In this document: positions 33,438-45,620 of the stretch, in pieces
Layout: each line of letters begins with the position of its first letter
How positions within the stretch are numbered: position 1 is the stretch's first letter
Assembly (NCBI GenBank): GCA_947568835.1
Contig: OX387610.1
Coordinates: forward strand, 13,249,001-13,313,000
Direction: 5' to 3'
Length of the DNA: 64,000 bases
DNA from: Protonemura montana
Lineage: Eukaryota > Arthropoda > Insecta > Plecoptera > Nemouridae
Notes under the pieces: generated by a model
What the model was told of the DNA's origin: nothing
Seen by the model: only the letters and a program-made list of their open reading frames with translations
Databases searched by the model: none
Program-made: the position numbers and the translations under genes

Positions 33438-34125
33438 CTGTTAAACGACGCACTGTTTTGACAACCGGTCATGTGGCGCTGGTCTAATGGCGTCGGTGAA
33501 TGAGTGGATGATTATGATGAACCTAACCTACCTTAGCTTAGAAAGGAGGAGGGGAAACCTGATGCCTGCAAGTAGCCTACTTCTGTAGAAGACCAAGGGG
33601 ACCACCGGCTTAACGTCCCTTCCGAAGGACGGTACAACGCGAACAACAGGATTCCTCCACAAATCCATGCTGTCGAGAGGTTGATAAGCAAGGCGAGTTA
33701 AGTTGCTGTACTAACTTTCATCCCTCAAACATCTCTCCCGAACAGAACTGGTCATGTGTATGATGGCCACCCACCCATCCAATACCTGACCCAGCGTAGT
33801 GTTGCTTAACCTCCATCCCACAAACCTCTCTCCCGAACAGAACTAATCATGTGTATGATGGTCACCCATCCAATACCTGACCCAGCGCAGTGTTGCTTAA
33901 CTTTCATCCCTCCAACCTCTCTCCCAAACAGAACAGGTCATGTGTATGATGGTCACCCATCCAATAACTGACCCAGCGCAGTGTTGCTTAACTTTCATCC
34001 CTCCAACCTCTCTCCCAAACAGAACAGGTCATGTGTATGATGATCACCCATCCAATCACTGACTCTGCGCAGTGTTGCTTAACTTCGGTGATCTTTTCTT
34101 ATAAGCCAATTCGTTCCTTCCTCGA
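33438..34125 (-). mobile_element. 5S-derived SINE with four or five head units
   Basis: Minus orientation. The body's 3' end starts at 33438 (GTTAAACGACGCACTG on plus), the full body runs to about 33730, four to five promoter units follow, and TTAACTTCGGTGATC with a diverged 5S start ends near 34125. A small duplication (CACCCACCCATCC) breaks the 91-bp register of the first unit. Confidence 0.85.
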
Positions 34126-34774
34126 CCAGTAAATACAAGGTAAAGCGGGGAATTAAAACTATTGCCATGGCGACTTCTTATCACAAGCAGTCAATTTTTG
34201 ACTGAATGCAGAGTTAAAACTTGACCTAAGCTTCATCTTATGAATCTTTTTTTCAATTAATTAAAAGTTAGAAAACCACTAAAAGACTGGTTACAATCCT
34301 AATTTGTTATTTCAAAAATAATCGCACAACGTTTCATTTAAATGCTGAGTTCCCTTCAATTTCTCGCGTAAACCTTTTGCCTCGATTTGTCTCTTCTTTA
34401 GAAAACTTTTGCGCGTGGGCCGTGCCACGGAAAACTCAGTTTTCTCCAGCTTTTCCGTCGGCGCTTTTCCGCGATACGCGTTCATTTGTTCCGGATAAGA
34501 CGTGGCAGCTTGCGTTCTAAAATCCTGACAATAGAAAATCCCGTCGCCATTGAGTAAGGCTGCAAATTGAATGTGTTCAAACTAAAGTACGTGATTTCCC
34601 TATAGATGGAGCGAGTCATTCTTTCAAGCACAGTTTGTAACGAGACATAGGTACTATTCTTCAATAGAGTTTACATGTTGGTTTACCGTTGGGTAAATGG
34701 TTATGCCGTTTAAGACCATGGTCTGCACCAGGGCGGGTCTAAAACTTGCTCGATGGCGTTATAATCTCAATATG

Positions 34775-34892
34775 ACTTGCAATGAGCATGGTGGTCATCC
34801 ATAAAATACCTACCTTGTACCTAGCCCAGCGCAGTGTTGATTAATTTTGATGATCTCACAAGAACCGGTGTTTCCTACACTCTTTTCAATCG
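34775..34892 (-). mobile_element. 5S-derived SINE head fragment
   Basis: The plus strand shows GGTCATCC, CCCAGCGCAGTGTTGATTAA and ACCGGTGTTTCCTACAC, the complement of box C, box A and the 5S start of the family. No body is attached. It abuts the next copy. Confidence 0.7.
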
Positions 34893-34911
34893 ATTCGGGA
34901 CACTAATTGAG

Positions 34912-35325
34912 TGATTATTGTGTTTAACGACGCACTGTTTCGACAATCGGCCATGTGGCACTAGTCTGATGGCGTCGGTGAATGAGTGGATGACATGAAG
35001 ATGATGATGAACCTTATAACTAACCTAAAACTCGGTTTCGGCACGTAGCCTACTCCTGTTGAAGAACAAGGGTACCACCGATTTAACGTCCCTTCCGAAG
35101 GACGGTACAACGCGAATAACAGGATTCCTCCACAAATCCATGCTGTCGAGAGGTTGATAAGCAAGGCGAGTGAAGTTGCTGTACTAACTTTCATCCCTCC
35201 AACCTCTCTCCCGAACAGAACTGTGTATGATGGTCACCCACCTAATATTTGACCTGGTGCAGTGTTGCTTAACTTTGGTGATCTGAAGAGTACCGGTGTT
35301 ACCAACACGCCAAACTGATAGGTTT
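34912..35325 (-). mobile_element. 5S-derived SINE, one head unit, near full length
   Basis: Minus orientation, from GTGTTTAACGACGCACTG (plus) at about 34918 to the 5S start ACCGGTGTTACCAACACGCC at about 35320. The unit carries small deletions. It ends about 360 bases upstream of the tetraspanin ATG, so it may sit in or near that gene's promoter. Confidence 0.85.
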
Positions 35326-35687
35326 GGGACACTAATCTTTTGACGCACACTTGAACATTTAAATTTACCTCTTAATTCAAAAATTATGGTCGTTGTCATA
35401 TTTAGGAAGCGGTGGTAAAAACAATTGATTGAGAAACGTAAATTATAGTTGGTAGTTTTTTTTCGTCACTAAAGGTAAGAAAGAAACAGATTTTTCAATT
35501 ATTTACCACAATAAATTTTACCCTAACGACTTGAGAACACTATTACCTACAACATAACATCAAGTCAAGCGCAAAAATGCACCCATGAACTATTCTTGAA
35601 AATAATTCCGACCAGCGACCACAAACTACACCATAACCAACAAATCAAAACACATTTCATCATTCAAATTGGTAAGCCTCACCAACA

Positions 35688-36752
35688 ATGGAAAAAGAAA
35701 CGTTTATAATCAAGGGCAAAGAACGTCTCCACGCGAAATTGTCGCGTTCGAAGGACGACGTCTCCAGAGAAGTGATCCTCTTCCGCGATGTCTTGTCTTT
35801 AATTTCAATCACAACTCTCCTCTCCGCGATCATCATCTTCAGCCCACTCTTAATTTACGAACTCGTATTCTTCATGTTAGCCAACATACACACAGTCATT
35901 AACGAAGAGCTTATATTCGAATGCATTGCAGTTTTCTTAGGTATTATCGTTGCAATGGCAACTATACTTCTGCAAATGCTTATGAGGAACAGAACGAAGC
36001 AAAGAAACGAACTGATTTTATTACTGGCATTGTCTAGTTTGTCTGCTATTGTTACTGGGGCTGGTTCCATTAGCGCTATATTTGCTCGGCTGCCAATTCA
36101 TTTGCAAGTAAACAGTGGTGCCAACATGACCAAAGTGGGGCTTCTTCCTTCAGCATACAAAATAGACGTTACCAACGCGCTAAATTCAAAATTAAAAGTG
36201 TATTACTCCGATTCGAAGGAGAAGAAAGCGATGGACAATATACAAAATATTTTGCGGTGTTGTGGTGGTGGTGATCATTTCAAAGATTGGTTACCTCTCC
36301 AAGAAAAGATTCCCGAATCGTGCTGCGCAACTAAAATCTGCATCCCAAACAACGTGTACCCTAATAATTGTGTTGATGAAATTGCAAGGGAAACTGCTAA
36401 ATTTGCATCGCTGTTGATTGGATTTGGATTTGTCTTTTTATCGATCATGTTCTTCACGATTGTGCTTTATTCATATTTTCTTTGGGCACTGTCGAGGGAC
36501 GCATCGCTGTCGAGCATTTCTACGATTCGAGCAGTTTCTTCTGATTTTGCTCGGCGAAGTTCAGACGAGTCAATTTTGTCTGAACTTGATATCGATAGTA
36601 TCTCATCTTCTTTGGACGAAATCGTGCTGAAAGAGAAGTATGTAGAGCAACTAGAGACTGGCGACCCTGTGAACGAAAGCGGAGACGAAGACAAAGACGA
36701 AGATGATAACATGAAAGGACAGCCGAAATTCGTCAACAACTACGTTGGGTGA
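35688..36752 (+). CDS. Tetraspanin, single exon, long acidic cytoplasmic tail
   Basis: One uninterrupted frame of 354 codons with start context CAACAATGG. There are four hydrophobic segments at about residues 37-64, 75-98, 109-132 and 240-266. Between the third and fourth lies a large extracellular loop of about 105 residues with the tetraspanin signature CCG (191-193), PESCC (209-213) and further Cys at 218 and 228. That makes six loop cysteines, enough for three disulphides, plus a possible N-glycosylation site NMT at 146. The family organises membrane microdomains with integrins and other partners. Two features are odd. The C-terminal tail is about 88 residues, Ser-rich then strongly acidic (SGDEDKDEDD), whereas typical tails are about 10-20. 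The coding region also has no intron, while most arthropod tetraspanins are split, so it may be an old retrocopy or a lineage-specific form. I do not recognise the orthologue. Confidence 0.88.
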   Translation: MEKETFIIKGKERLHAKLSRSKDDVSREVILFRDVLSLISITTLLSAIIIFSPLLIYELVFFMLANIHTVINEELIFECIAVFLGIIVAMATILLQMLMRNRTKQRNELILLLALSSLSAIVTGAGSISAIFARLPIHLQVNSGANMTKVGLLPSAYKIDVTNALNSKLKVYYSDSKEKKAMDNIQNILRCCGGGDHFKDWLPLQEKIPESCCATKICIPNNVYPNNCVDEIARETAKFASLLIGFGFVFLSIMFFTIVLYSYFLWALSRDASLSSISTIRAVSSDFARRSSDESILSELDIDSISSSLDEIVLKEKYVEQLETGDPVNESGDEDKDEDDNMKGQPKFVNNYVG

Positions 36753-36763
36753 TGTAATTTAAT

Positions 36764-36806
36764 AATAAAAACTGTTCGGAAGAAAAAGAAAATGATTGCT
36801 AATAAA
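36764..36806 (+). terminator. Polyadenylation signals downstream of the tetraspanin
   Basis: AATAAA occurs at 36764-36769, only 12 bases after the stop codon, and again at 36801-36806. The second would give a more normal 3' UTR length. No other transcript evidence is available, so which one is used is unknown. Confidence 0.5.
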
Positions 36807-37412
36807 ATACTTATGGTAAAATAGCTGTAGAAAGTTCTTTGTATAACGCTGAAAAGAGTGAGTTCTGGAAAAAAAACCACTCCTACTCAATCAACGTGAG
36901 CTACTCGAGTATGTACCTTTATCCAAAAATAATCACGTGAATTTTGTTCCTCGTTTATTATGATCGCATGCTACCCTTGATAACAATGACGGGTTTAATT
37001 CTCATGCGATTTCATCTCTTCGTGCTCCACGCTCGATAAACGCTAAAACTTGGACAAATTGACGTGTAACGGATATTCTCTTGGGGATGCAGTGGACCGT
37101 TTGCACCATACATTACCCGTGGTGTGCGGTGAATGTACCAAGATTTTGATTGAAATTTGATGAGAACAATGAGGGACCAATTGAAATCAACTTGCATGAG
37201 AATACTGTCCATTTTTTATCAATGAATATGTAAATTTTATAATTCTCTTGCGGGAAGTTGTGTGGAAAATTGTGTGTACCTGTAATGAATCAGAATTTCA
37301 ATTTTACTACAGAGCGTCTATTTGCAATTAAAAAACACCAATATTTCGTCTATCGAAATAAAATATTCGTGCAAATGGGCCCGGCCATAAAACTAAAATT
37401 GGAAGGTTCAGC

Positions 37413-39060
37413 GATCTCATCATCTCCTTAGCTACCAAACGTTGAATCTACCATTGAACCTCCTATGCTAGGCCATGATATACCCGTGGTAACATAAGAT
37501 AGCAGAATTGAAAAGCTCTGTCAGGCGATCTCAGCATCTCCATGGCTACCAAACGTTGAATCTACCATTGAACCTCCTATGCTAGGCCATGATATACCCG
37601 TGGTAACATAAGATAGCAGAATTGAGAAGCTCTGTCAGGTGATCTCAGCATCTCCATGGCTACCAAACGTTGAATCTACCATTTAACCTCCTATGCTAGG
37701 CCATGATATACCCATGGTAACATAAGATAGCAGAATTGAGAAGCTCTGTCAGGCAATCTCAGCATCTCCATGGCTATCAAACGTTGAATCTACCATTGAA
37801 CCTCCTATGCTAGGCCATGATATACCCGTGGTAACATAAGATAGCAGAATTGAGAAGCTCTGTCAGGCGATCTCAGCATCTCCATGGCTACCAAATGTTG
37901 AATCTACCATTGAACCTCCTATGCTAGGCCATGATCTACCCGTGGTAACATAACATAGCAGAATTGAGAAGCTCTGTCAGGTGATCTCAGCATCTCCATG
38001 GCTACCAAACGTTGAATCTACCATTGAACCTCCTATGCTAGGCCATGATGTACCCGTGGTAACATAAGATAGCAGAATTGAGAAGCTCTGTCATGCGATC
38101 TCAGCATCTCCATGGCTACCAAACGTTGAATCTACCATTGAACCTCCTATGCTAGACCATGATTTACCCGTGGTAACATAAGATAGCAGAATTGAGAAGC
38201 TCTGTCAGGCGATCTCAGCATCTCCATGGCTACCAAACGTCGAATCTACCATTTAACCTCCTATGCTAGGCCATGATATACCCGTGGTAACATAAGATAG
38301 CAGAATTGAGAAGCTCTGTCAGACGATCTCAGCATCTCCATGGTTACCAAACGTTGAATCTACCATTGAACCTCCAATGCTAGGCCATGATATACCCGTG
38401 GTAACATAAGATAGCAGAATTGAGAAGTTCTGTTAGGCGATCTCAGCATCTCTATGGCTACCAAACGTTGAATCTACCATTGAATCTCCTATGCTAGGCC
38501 ATGATATACCCGTGGTAACATAAGATAGCAGAATTGAGAAGCTCTGTCAGGCGATCTCAGCATCTCCATGGCTACCAAACGTTGAATCTACCATTGAACC
38601 TCCTATGCTAGGCCATGATATACCCGTGGTAACATAAGATAGCAGAATTGAGAAGCTCTGTCATGCGATCTCAGCATCTCCATGGCTACCAAACGTTGAA
38701 TCTACCATTGAACCTCCTATGCTAGACCATGATTTACCCGTGGTAACATAAGATAGCAGAATTGAGAAGCTCTGTCAGGCGATCTCAGCATCTCCATGGC
38801 TACCAAACGTCGAATCTACCATTTAACCTCCTATGCTAGGCCATGATATACCCGTGGTAACATAAGATAGCAGAATTGAGAAGCTCTGTCAGGCGATCTC
38901 AGCATCTCCATGGCTACCAAACGTTGAATCTACCATTGAACCTCATATGCTAGGCCATGATATACCCGTGGTAACTTAAGAGAGCAGAATTGAGAAGCTC
39001 TGTCAGGCGATCTCAGCATCTCCATGGCTACCAAACGTTGAATCTACAATCGATCCTCCC
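37413..39060 (+). repeat. 114-bp satellite-like array, 15 units
   Basis: GATCTCAGCATCTCCATGGC recurs every 114 bases from 37413 to 39009 with no length variation. Units contain CCTATGCTAGGCCATGATAT and CATAAGATAGCAGAATTGAG. Paired variants (GCTAGACCATGATTTACCC, then ACGTCGAATC with CATTTAACC) recur at 38097/38211 and at 38667/38781, 570 bases apart. This shows a five-unit segment was duplicated. The array lies 660 bases downstream of the tetraspanin. A diverged single relative is at 59605-59690. Confidence 0.93.
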
Positions 39061-39694
39061 TTGTTCAGAGTTAGGAAGAAAATAAGAAGAATTTCAGGAA
39101 ACATTTTTTATCCAAAAATCAATGCGATCAATTTTTAATTTACAAACAAAATTCCACTCTCACCAATCTAGCTTCATGTTTTGACATGGATCAATTCGAT
39201 GAAAACGACAGCTACGCCAGAGAATGTTCAACGGAGCACATTTCCAATGCCTTCCTGCTTTTAGCCCTACAATATCACCATTAAATATTGAACAGAAATG
39301 ACGCCACTAATGCAGTTCCGCTCATCAAGATGCATCTTGCATCAGCTTTCTAGCGTATAAAGTGGCATCATAGTTCACGGTTGAGTTGTGGTAGTAGTGT
39401 GGTGCCCAGAGTACCACGATCTTAAGAAATAAGCCAGCTCGCAATGGGATTACTTTGACGTCGGTTTTTAGCTCAGTCAGTCGGCAAGGAAGATTTCATG
39501 CTGCTTTGAACTTGGGGGAATTTGTTTGCTTTTCAGGAAATAATTTATAGCAATGATGGTTCGTGAACTTCTTGGTTGCTTGCGTGCTGGAATCCTATCC
39601 TTGGTGTCAGAGGATTCGGTCATGTTACATACGGGGGAAAAAATGATGTTTTCAGATTGGAGATAGTCACATATTAAAGTATTAGAACTGAGTT

Positions 39695-39875
39695 TTTAGG
39701 TCTAGTCAGAGGGCGTTAATGAATTAAGTTACTTGTTAAGCAAACGAGCCGGCGACACGTGGTAACGGTGATGACCACCCGATGGCGCTTGCGGCCGTTC
39801 TTAAAAAAAAACTCCACCTAGAATCACTCTAGACAATTTTCGGTAAAGTAGACATTTGGCGGCCGTTTCTAAGCG
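39695..39875 (-). mobile_element. Fragment of the 60-bp-core MITE-like element
   Basis: TAGTCAGAGGGCGTTAATGA, CGACACGTGGTAACGGTGAT and GTAGACATTTGGCGGCCGTT occur in the order expected of a minus-oriented copy with an internal deletion. The 5S SINE fragment at 39888 abuts it. Confidence 0.6.
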
Positions 39876-39887
39876 CTATTGTCTGTT

Positions 39888-40060
39888 AGGCTAGGCTACG
39901 TACCGGAACCGGATTTTCCTTCCTCCCTTTCTACGCTAGGTTAGGTTCATCATCATCCTCATAATCATCCACTCATTTATCGACGCTATTAAACCAGTGC
40001 CGCATGGCCCGTTGTCAAAACAGTGCGTCGTTAAACACCACAAATCAATCAGTAAATTTG
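39888..40060 (+). mobile_element. 5S-derived SINE, 3' body fragment
   Basis: Only the last part of the body is present (AGGCTACGTACCGGAACCGG to CACCACAAATCAATCAGT). It joins directly to a fragment of the 60-bp-core element at 39700-39870, so one probably inserted into or recombined with the other. Confidence 0.75.
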
Positions 40061-40064
40061 CACA

Positions 40065-43000
40065 CATTAAAGTTTCACTTCCAAACATTTGCACACATCC
40101 CAAGCGCTTCTAACCTGATAATCAACAACTTTAAACCGAATGGATTATAAGGCACAATATAATTATCCCTTTATAATATTACCATAGCGTCATCGCTCCA
40201 ACAGCTTGTCAAATCATCGCTAGCAACGTCCCCAATCGACCGAGCGAGGCTTGTTCGTCAGAAATACACGAGATAATCTACATGCATGTAATGTTTAATA
40301 CGAGAACGGTAATTACCTACCTTGCCCATCCCACACACACACACTTACACAGAGACTGTCACACGTGTTAATCACCTAGGTTTCGGCGTCGTCGTGGGAT
40401 GAAGCTAAACAAATAACCACCAGCTGTTATTATCCTGATTGCGTAGGCGTCGTGCCCGAACCTGAGCTTTCTGATGTTTGCTTGGGAAAGTTGTGTGTTA
40501 AATGTGTTACGACTTTGTTTCCAATGTTCGAAATATAAATGTCCCATTTTTAGTTTTGATTTAAAAGTTTTTGATATGAAAATACTGATTCCGATTCAAA
40601 AGTTATAGAAACATTGTAACTTTTATATGGAGTTATAATAGAGTACATTCTATAACTATCTCGAACATAACTGAGTGAAAAAAATAACATGTGTATTTTA
40701 AATAAATACTACCTTTAAATAATTTCAATTTAGTTTGAGTAGCATGCAATTAATGAGCTAAATAGACACTTTATTAGATAAACAAATGAGCTAATTAATG
40801 TATTAATTAAAACACGCAGTTAGCCAGAAAGTTATTTTGGAAATGAATTAGAGCCAATTAATGTATCCATATTCAGGCTTGCCATGAGGTGTGCTTGCAT
40901 CACTCCAAGTTGCATTCAATATTTCAGTGGAATTAATTGTAAATCTTTGCTTACCTAACGGTCACTTGAGTACAATTTAGAACCTGAAATAATTGAAAAA
41001 GAAGGTAATTAAAATTGTTAAATTGACATATTTTTGTGACTTGACATCAAGTCATCGTTTGTCGCTAGATCTAAAATATGCTCTGACATAAGAGCAGCAT
41101 TACCACTCAACTTCAACTTCCAGTTTACCAAAATAACTTGAAATGTCGCGAATTGTTTAAAAACCCTTTTTTATCTGAAATAAATCTCAAGAATACTGGT
41201 CTTTTGTTATCTAGATTATAGACAATGATAAATGATAATGGCTGACCAAATTATCTAAATGAGTCACAACTCTGTTTAAGATAAAATATCATTTGGAATA
41301 AGAACTCCTTTCGGTGTTATTAGAACCGGTCGTGTGCCGGACATACCAAAACTTGACCACTGTTTGAAACAAAACATATAGGAACGCAACCTAACAAAAT
41401 TATATTATTTCATATATACAATTCCCTTCTTCCAATTCCAGATATTGTCTTGCATCCACATCCGTTCTGTTTGTTGTCCGGCTGACATGCAGGTCCCTTC
41501 TGTCCCTAGTCTCTAAAACCCCAACCCCTTGTCACACTTGACAGTAAACACCCTGTCCTGTCCACCTCAACCCACTGCCGCAATCGTGGTCACCCTATAA
41601 AACAAGAATTCCTTGCTGGCGACAAAAACCATCTAGCGAATACGTGGTGGGGGTGCGTACTAGGTGCCATATAAGCGAGAAATATGAGACAGAAGGGCCC
41701 TAGCTGGACGGTAGCCTGAAAAATACATGGATTGGATGACTGCAGAATATTCTAGTCGAAGATAAGGTAGAGGAATGTGAGGTATTTTAGGACAGGGGTC
41801 GGCTTGTATTATTAAATTTCATTGGTGTAGTGCCACAAATAACAAAATACACGAAAATTGTTTTAGCCAGTTCTTTTAATTCTTTTACAATTTATTTAAA
41901 TTATTTACAGATGTATAACTTGCGTGAAGGTACCTATGTATGCTATAGAAATAAGTTCAATAATATATAAATATTAAAATTGGCTTTTAAAATAAATGTG
42001 CTAACACAATTTTTTGTAAACAACGTACTTATAGGTTAAGGATAGCTGTACACATAGCGGTTGAAAGGTTACAATAAGAAATTATTTATTAATAAATTAT
42101 GTAAATATGTAATTTTTTAAGATTGATCAGGGTCACTCACTACTAGTTAAATACAACAAACCAAATACATACACAGAAATGATTCAGAAGTAAAATACTT
42201 CACAGTCGCCCCGTTTCAAACTTACCGATAGTCTTTTAGCACAGTTCTATAAAAAAATTCAATAAACGCAAGGAAATTAACAAATTAAACGACCAGCTGA
42301 AACTTGCAACAGCAGAAAAAAAGGTCCATTTCATTAAGTTTTTCATTCTATTTTGGAAACCAGTCATATCAAAGATATACTTTCGACAAATATCACCACA
42401 TATAAATACGAAATTAAACAAATCCCAAAATCAACAAGCTCAATTCACAAAATGTCCTCTTGCAAAAGCTATATTCTATGTTCCATATACATTTTCACTG
42501 CAGTGCAAGCTTTGCCAGCTACAAACATAATAGCGGAGTGTGGGGAATTACTCGGGTCTGAGCATCTCGGCATTTCTGGCATCTTAGCATCGCGACATGG
42601 AATTGCATAGCGTCTACTTGAATGATCCCTTCTGTAAACACTAACCACTGTTTTCACCAACGCCGTTTGAAACGCTTTTAAATGATGATAAGGGGTAATT
42701 TTTACTGGCGCAGTAATTTGCTTAAAAAAAAACAGCTGATTTTGATAATTGCAAAGAAAAAAAAATATAGAAAACATACAAAGAACCCAAAAAGTTGTTT
42801 TAGCAGCAAAATCCCGGTTTTTTAATTTAAACTTTGAGCAACCCTTTCCTTCGAGGTACATACATTAAAACGGAAATTAGGGCAGAGAGTAAATACTGAT
42901 GGCTATTTAATAATATTTTTGTTAAGTTTCTTGTATGACCTACGTCCTTAATCGTCACCAAATTCAAATTCAAATTGGCACATTTTTTTCTGTATTTATC

Positions 43001-44185
43001 TCAACATTCCCATTATAATATTTCTAAATGCTAAACGGAGAAAATCAATTATGCCCTAAAACCTCCCTTAAACGTCAATAAACCAAGAATTAAACGACAT
43101 CAGTGAAATCAGCCATCAATGTGATTAAAAAATTGCAAAACTTTTTATTTATAAACCTACTTGTCATAACCATAAGTTCAAGGAATGACGCATATAGAAA
43201 CCAAGTACTTAGTGGATAGTACAGAGCCGAGACATTATTACAAGGACCACGCACCTCCAAACTTCTTCAGTCTTGTTTGTCGTTAACAAGAACCCCACTG
43301 GCGTGATTGCTTTAACTTAACTCTGTCTCGAACTGTGACTGGATTGTGAAGGTTTCAATATGAATAACTTGTTCCCAAGCGATATCTCGGTTCTCAACGT
43401 AATATTGTGGTCCTCAACAGAACTTAAGAAAGTGAGAAACTGGTTCCAAGCCTCCCAAAAACCCTGATACACTTAGCTGGTCTGCAAGATATTCGAAGTC
43501 AGTAGCAATGGGAATGACATCGTAAGACCTTGCAGATAGAGCTTTTTCATAGCGAAGTGAAGTTAATAACTAATTTCAATATATTGCAACAATATATGGT
43601 CAGGTGTTCAATTCTTCGATTGATATTCGCCTTGCATATCTGTTTCTATATATCCGGAGATTCGGAAGTTGTGAATAAAATATAAAGTAGGTATGTGTGT
43701 CTTGTAAAAAAAAAGTGGCAATTTTTTTCCAAACAAAATCCGGTACACTTGACTTTTGAATAAGGATTTTTTTTGGATATCAGGTTTAGTTAAGCCTTTG
43801 ATGACTCCAATAGTTCAAAATCGCACGGGACCACAGAGAAAAAAGAAAAGTGCAACTTGTCAGATGCCACAAACAGTTCCATTGGTATTTTGCTTGTGAA
43901 AACACAGCCAAAATGTAAATCAGTTTCCAAAACTCATAAATAAGACCAAAGGTCATCATTTCTGCTTTGCGGCATAGCAAATGTCTTCAAATCCAGCCAT
44001 TAAGAAATAAAATTATCGATTTTGTTTAACGGAGCTATATTTGAAATATTTATAATTATATATAGGTATATTTAGTTCCCGCAGCACAGTCTCACCGAAG
44101 AATATTTAGTAAAAAGGTACGAGGCAGTGCTTATCAAGTTCAGAACTCAGTGTATGTATTTCAGAATATTTCCTTTCAAGTCCTG
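40065..44185. other. Intergenic between tetraspanin-side repeats and the WIPI3 side, no gene recognised
   Basis: AT-rich sequence with no family match apart from the doubtful peptide frame at 42452. A CA microsatellite (CACACACACAC) lies at 40331-40345. Confidence 0.5.
42452..42610 (+). CDS. Possible small secreted peptide ORF (doubtful)
   Basis: A 52-codon frame starts MSSCKSYILCSIYIFTAVQA, a plausible signal peptide with cleavage after VQA, followed by about 32 residues with a single Cys and no dibasic site. No homologue is recognised and the overlapping minus strand is also open for 130 codons. It may be chance. It is recorded because it is the only signal-peptide-like frame in the intergenic stretch 40060-44180. 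Confidence 0.15.
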   Translation: MSSCKSYILCSIYIFTAVQALPATNIIAECGELLGSEHLGISGILASRHGIA

Positions 44186-44189
44186 GGAC

Positions 44190-44525
44190 CTTACCGAGAG
44201 CGGTCATTTGGCGGTGCTACCATGGTGCTACATAATACGACCGGTGGTATTATATAACAACAACCTAGAAAGGTCATTTGGCGGTGCAACCACGGTGCTA
44301 CATAATACGACCGGTGGTATTATATAACCCCGACCTAGAGCGGCCATTTGGCGGTGCTACCACGGTGCTACATAATACGACCGGTGGTATTATATAACCC
44401 CGACCTAGAGCGGCCATTTGGCGGTGCTACCACCGTGCTACATAATACGACCGGTGGTATGATATAACCCCGACCTAGAGCGGCCATTTAGCAATGCTTC
44501 CATGGTGCTAGATAATACAACCTAG
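44190..44525 (+). repeat. 70-bp tandem array, about four and a half units
   Basis: The block GGTCATTTGGCGGTGCTACC / GGCCATTTGGCGG recurs at exact 70-base steps (44202, 44272, 44342, 44412, 44482). Units carry CCCCGACCTAGAGCGG and TACATAATACGACCGGTGG. The reverse complement of CCCCGACCTAGAGCGG opens each unit of the array at 44728, so the two arrays are related and face each other. Confidence 0.9.
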
Positions 44526-44727
44526 ATCAGAGCTTTTCAAAAAAGGGTTTTGTTGATTCCAGCACTGTAGCAGTCGATATTACGGAGGTGCTGAAATGGT
44601 TGCATTTTTGAGAATTCATCCCGAGTTTAGGTAAATAATCATAGCACAGTGATGGTAAGCAACCAATTACATGAAGCTTTAAAGCTTTAAAGCCAGAATC
44701 GCTGGAAATAGCGCTGATTAATTACTG

Positions 44728-45295
44728 CCGCTCTAGGTCGGGGTCACTGCTTGGTGCTATGGTGGTGCTAGTTGGCACGGTGATACTGACAGTAATACCA
44801 AGGTTACGAATCACCGCTCTAGGTCGGGGTCACTGCTTGATGCTATGGTGGTGCTAGTTAGCATGGTGCTACTGACAGTAATACCAGGGTTACTGCTTGG
44901 TGCTATGGTGGTGCTAGTTAGCACGGTGCTACTGACAATAATACCAGGGTTACGAATCACCGCTCTAGGTCAGGGTTACTGCTTGGTGCTGTGGTGGTGC
45001 TAGTTAGCACGGTGCTACTGACAGTAATACCAGGGTTACGAATCACTGCTCTAGATCAGGGTTACTGCTTGGTGCTATGGTGATGCTAGTTAGCACGGTG
45101 CTACTGACAGTAATACCAGGGTTACGAATCACCGCTCTAGGTCAGGGTTACTGCTTGGTGCTATGGTGGTGCTAGTTAGAACGGTGCTACTGACAATAAT
45201 ACCAGGGTTACGAATCACTGCTCTAGATCAGGGTTACTGCTTGGTGCTATGGTGGTGCTAGTTAGCTCAGTGCTACTGGGTTACTAAATAACTGC
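44728..45295 (+). repeat. 86-bp tandem array, about six and a half units
   Basis: CCGCTCTAGGTCGGGGTCAC starts at 44728 and 44814. Later starts are 44960 (after a partial 60-base unit), 45046, 45132 and 45218. Units hold GGTGCTATGGTGGTGCTAGT and GACAGTAATACCAGGGTTAC. The array ends about 330 bases from the 3' end of the WIPI3 coding region. Confidence 0.9.
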
Positions 45296-45620
45296 TATGG
45301 ATAAGGCCCTGAAATACCGTTACACAATCCTCTTTCCTCATACAACCAGCTAGCTTCCATATGGGCCTGATTTAAAAAATTATTTTTGCAAAAGTTGAAT
45401 TTTTACCTACAAAACCTCGTAAGTGAGTTTAACATTGAACAATACCTTCCATGGGTGACAGTTTCCTGATTAACAACAGTTTTTAAAATGGGCACAATTT
45501 CTTTGGAAGAATTAAATTCAGACAAGGTGATCACCAAGCGAAGGTACGTAAATCCTGTGTATCCTGCAAGCTTGGTACCTTCGTACTTTACCCGCTTAAG
45601 CGGGCTAAACTTGTCGTCCG

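Noticed and set aside
37413-39060. CRISPR-like or phage-type repeat array
   Set aside because: There is no alternation of constant repeats and unique spacers; whole units repeat, and the setting is eukaryotic.
42469-42861. 130-codon minus-strand frame
   Set aside because: No recognisable domain, no splice context, poly-T-derived Phe run, and overlap with another open frame on the plus strand.
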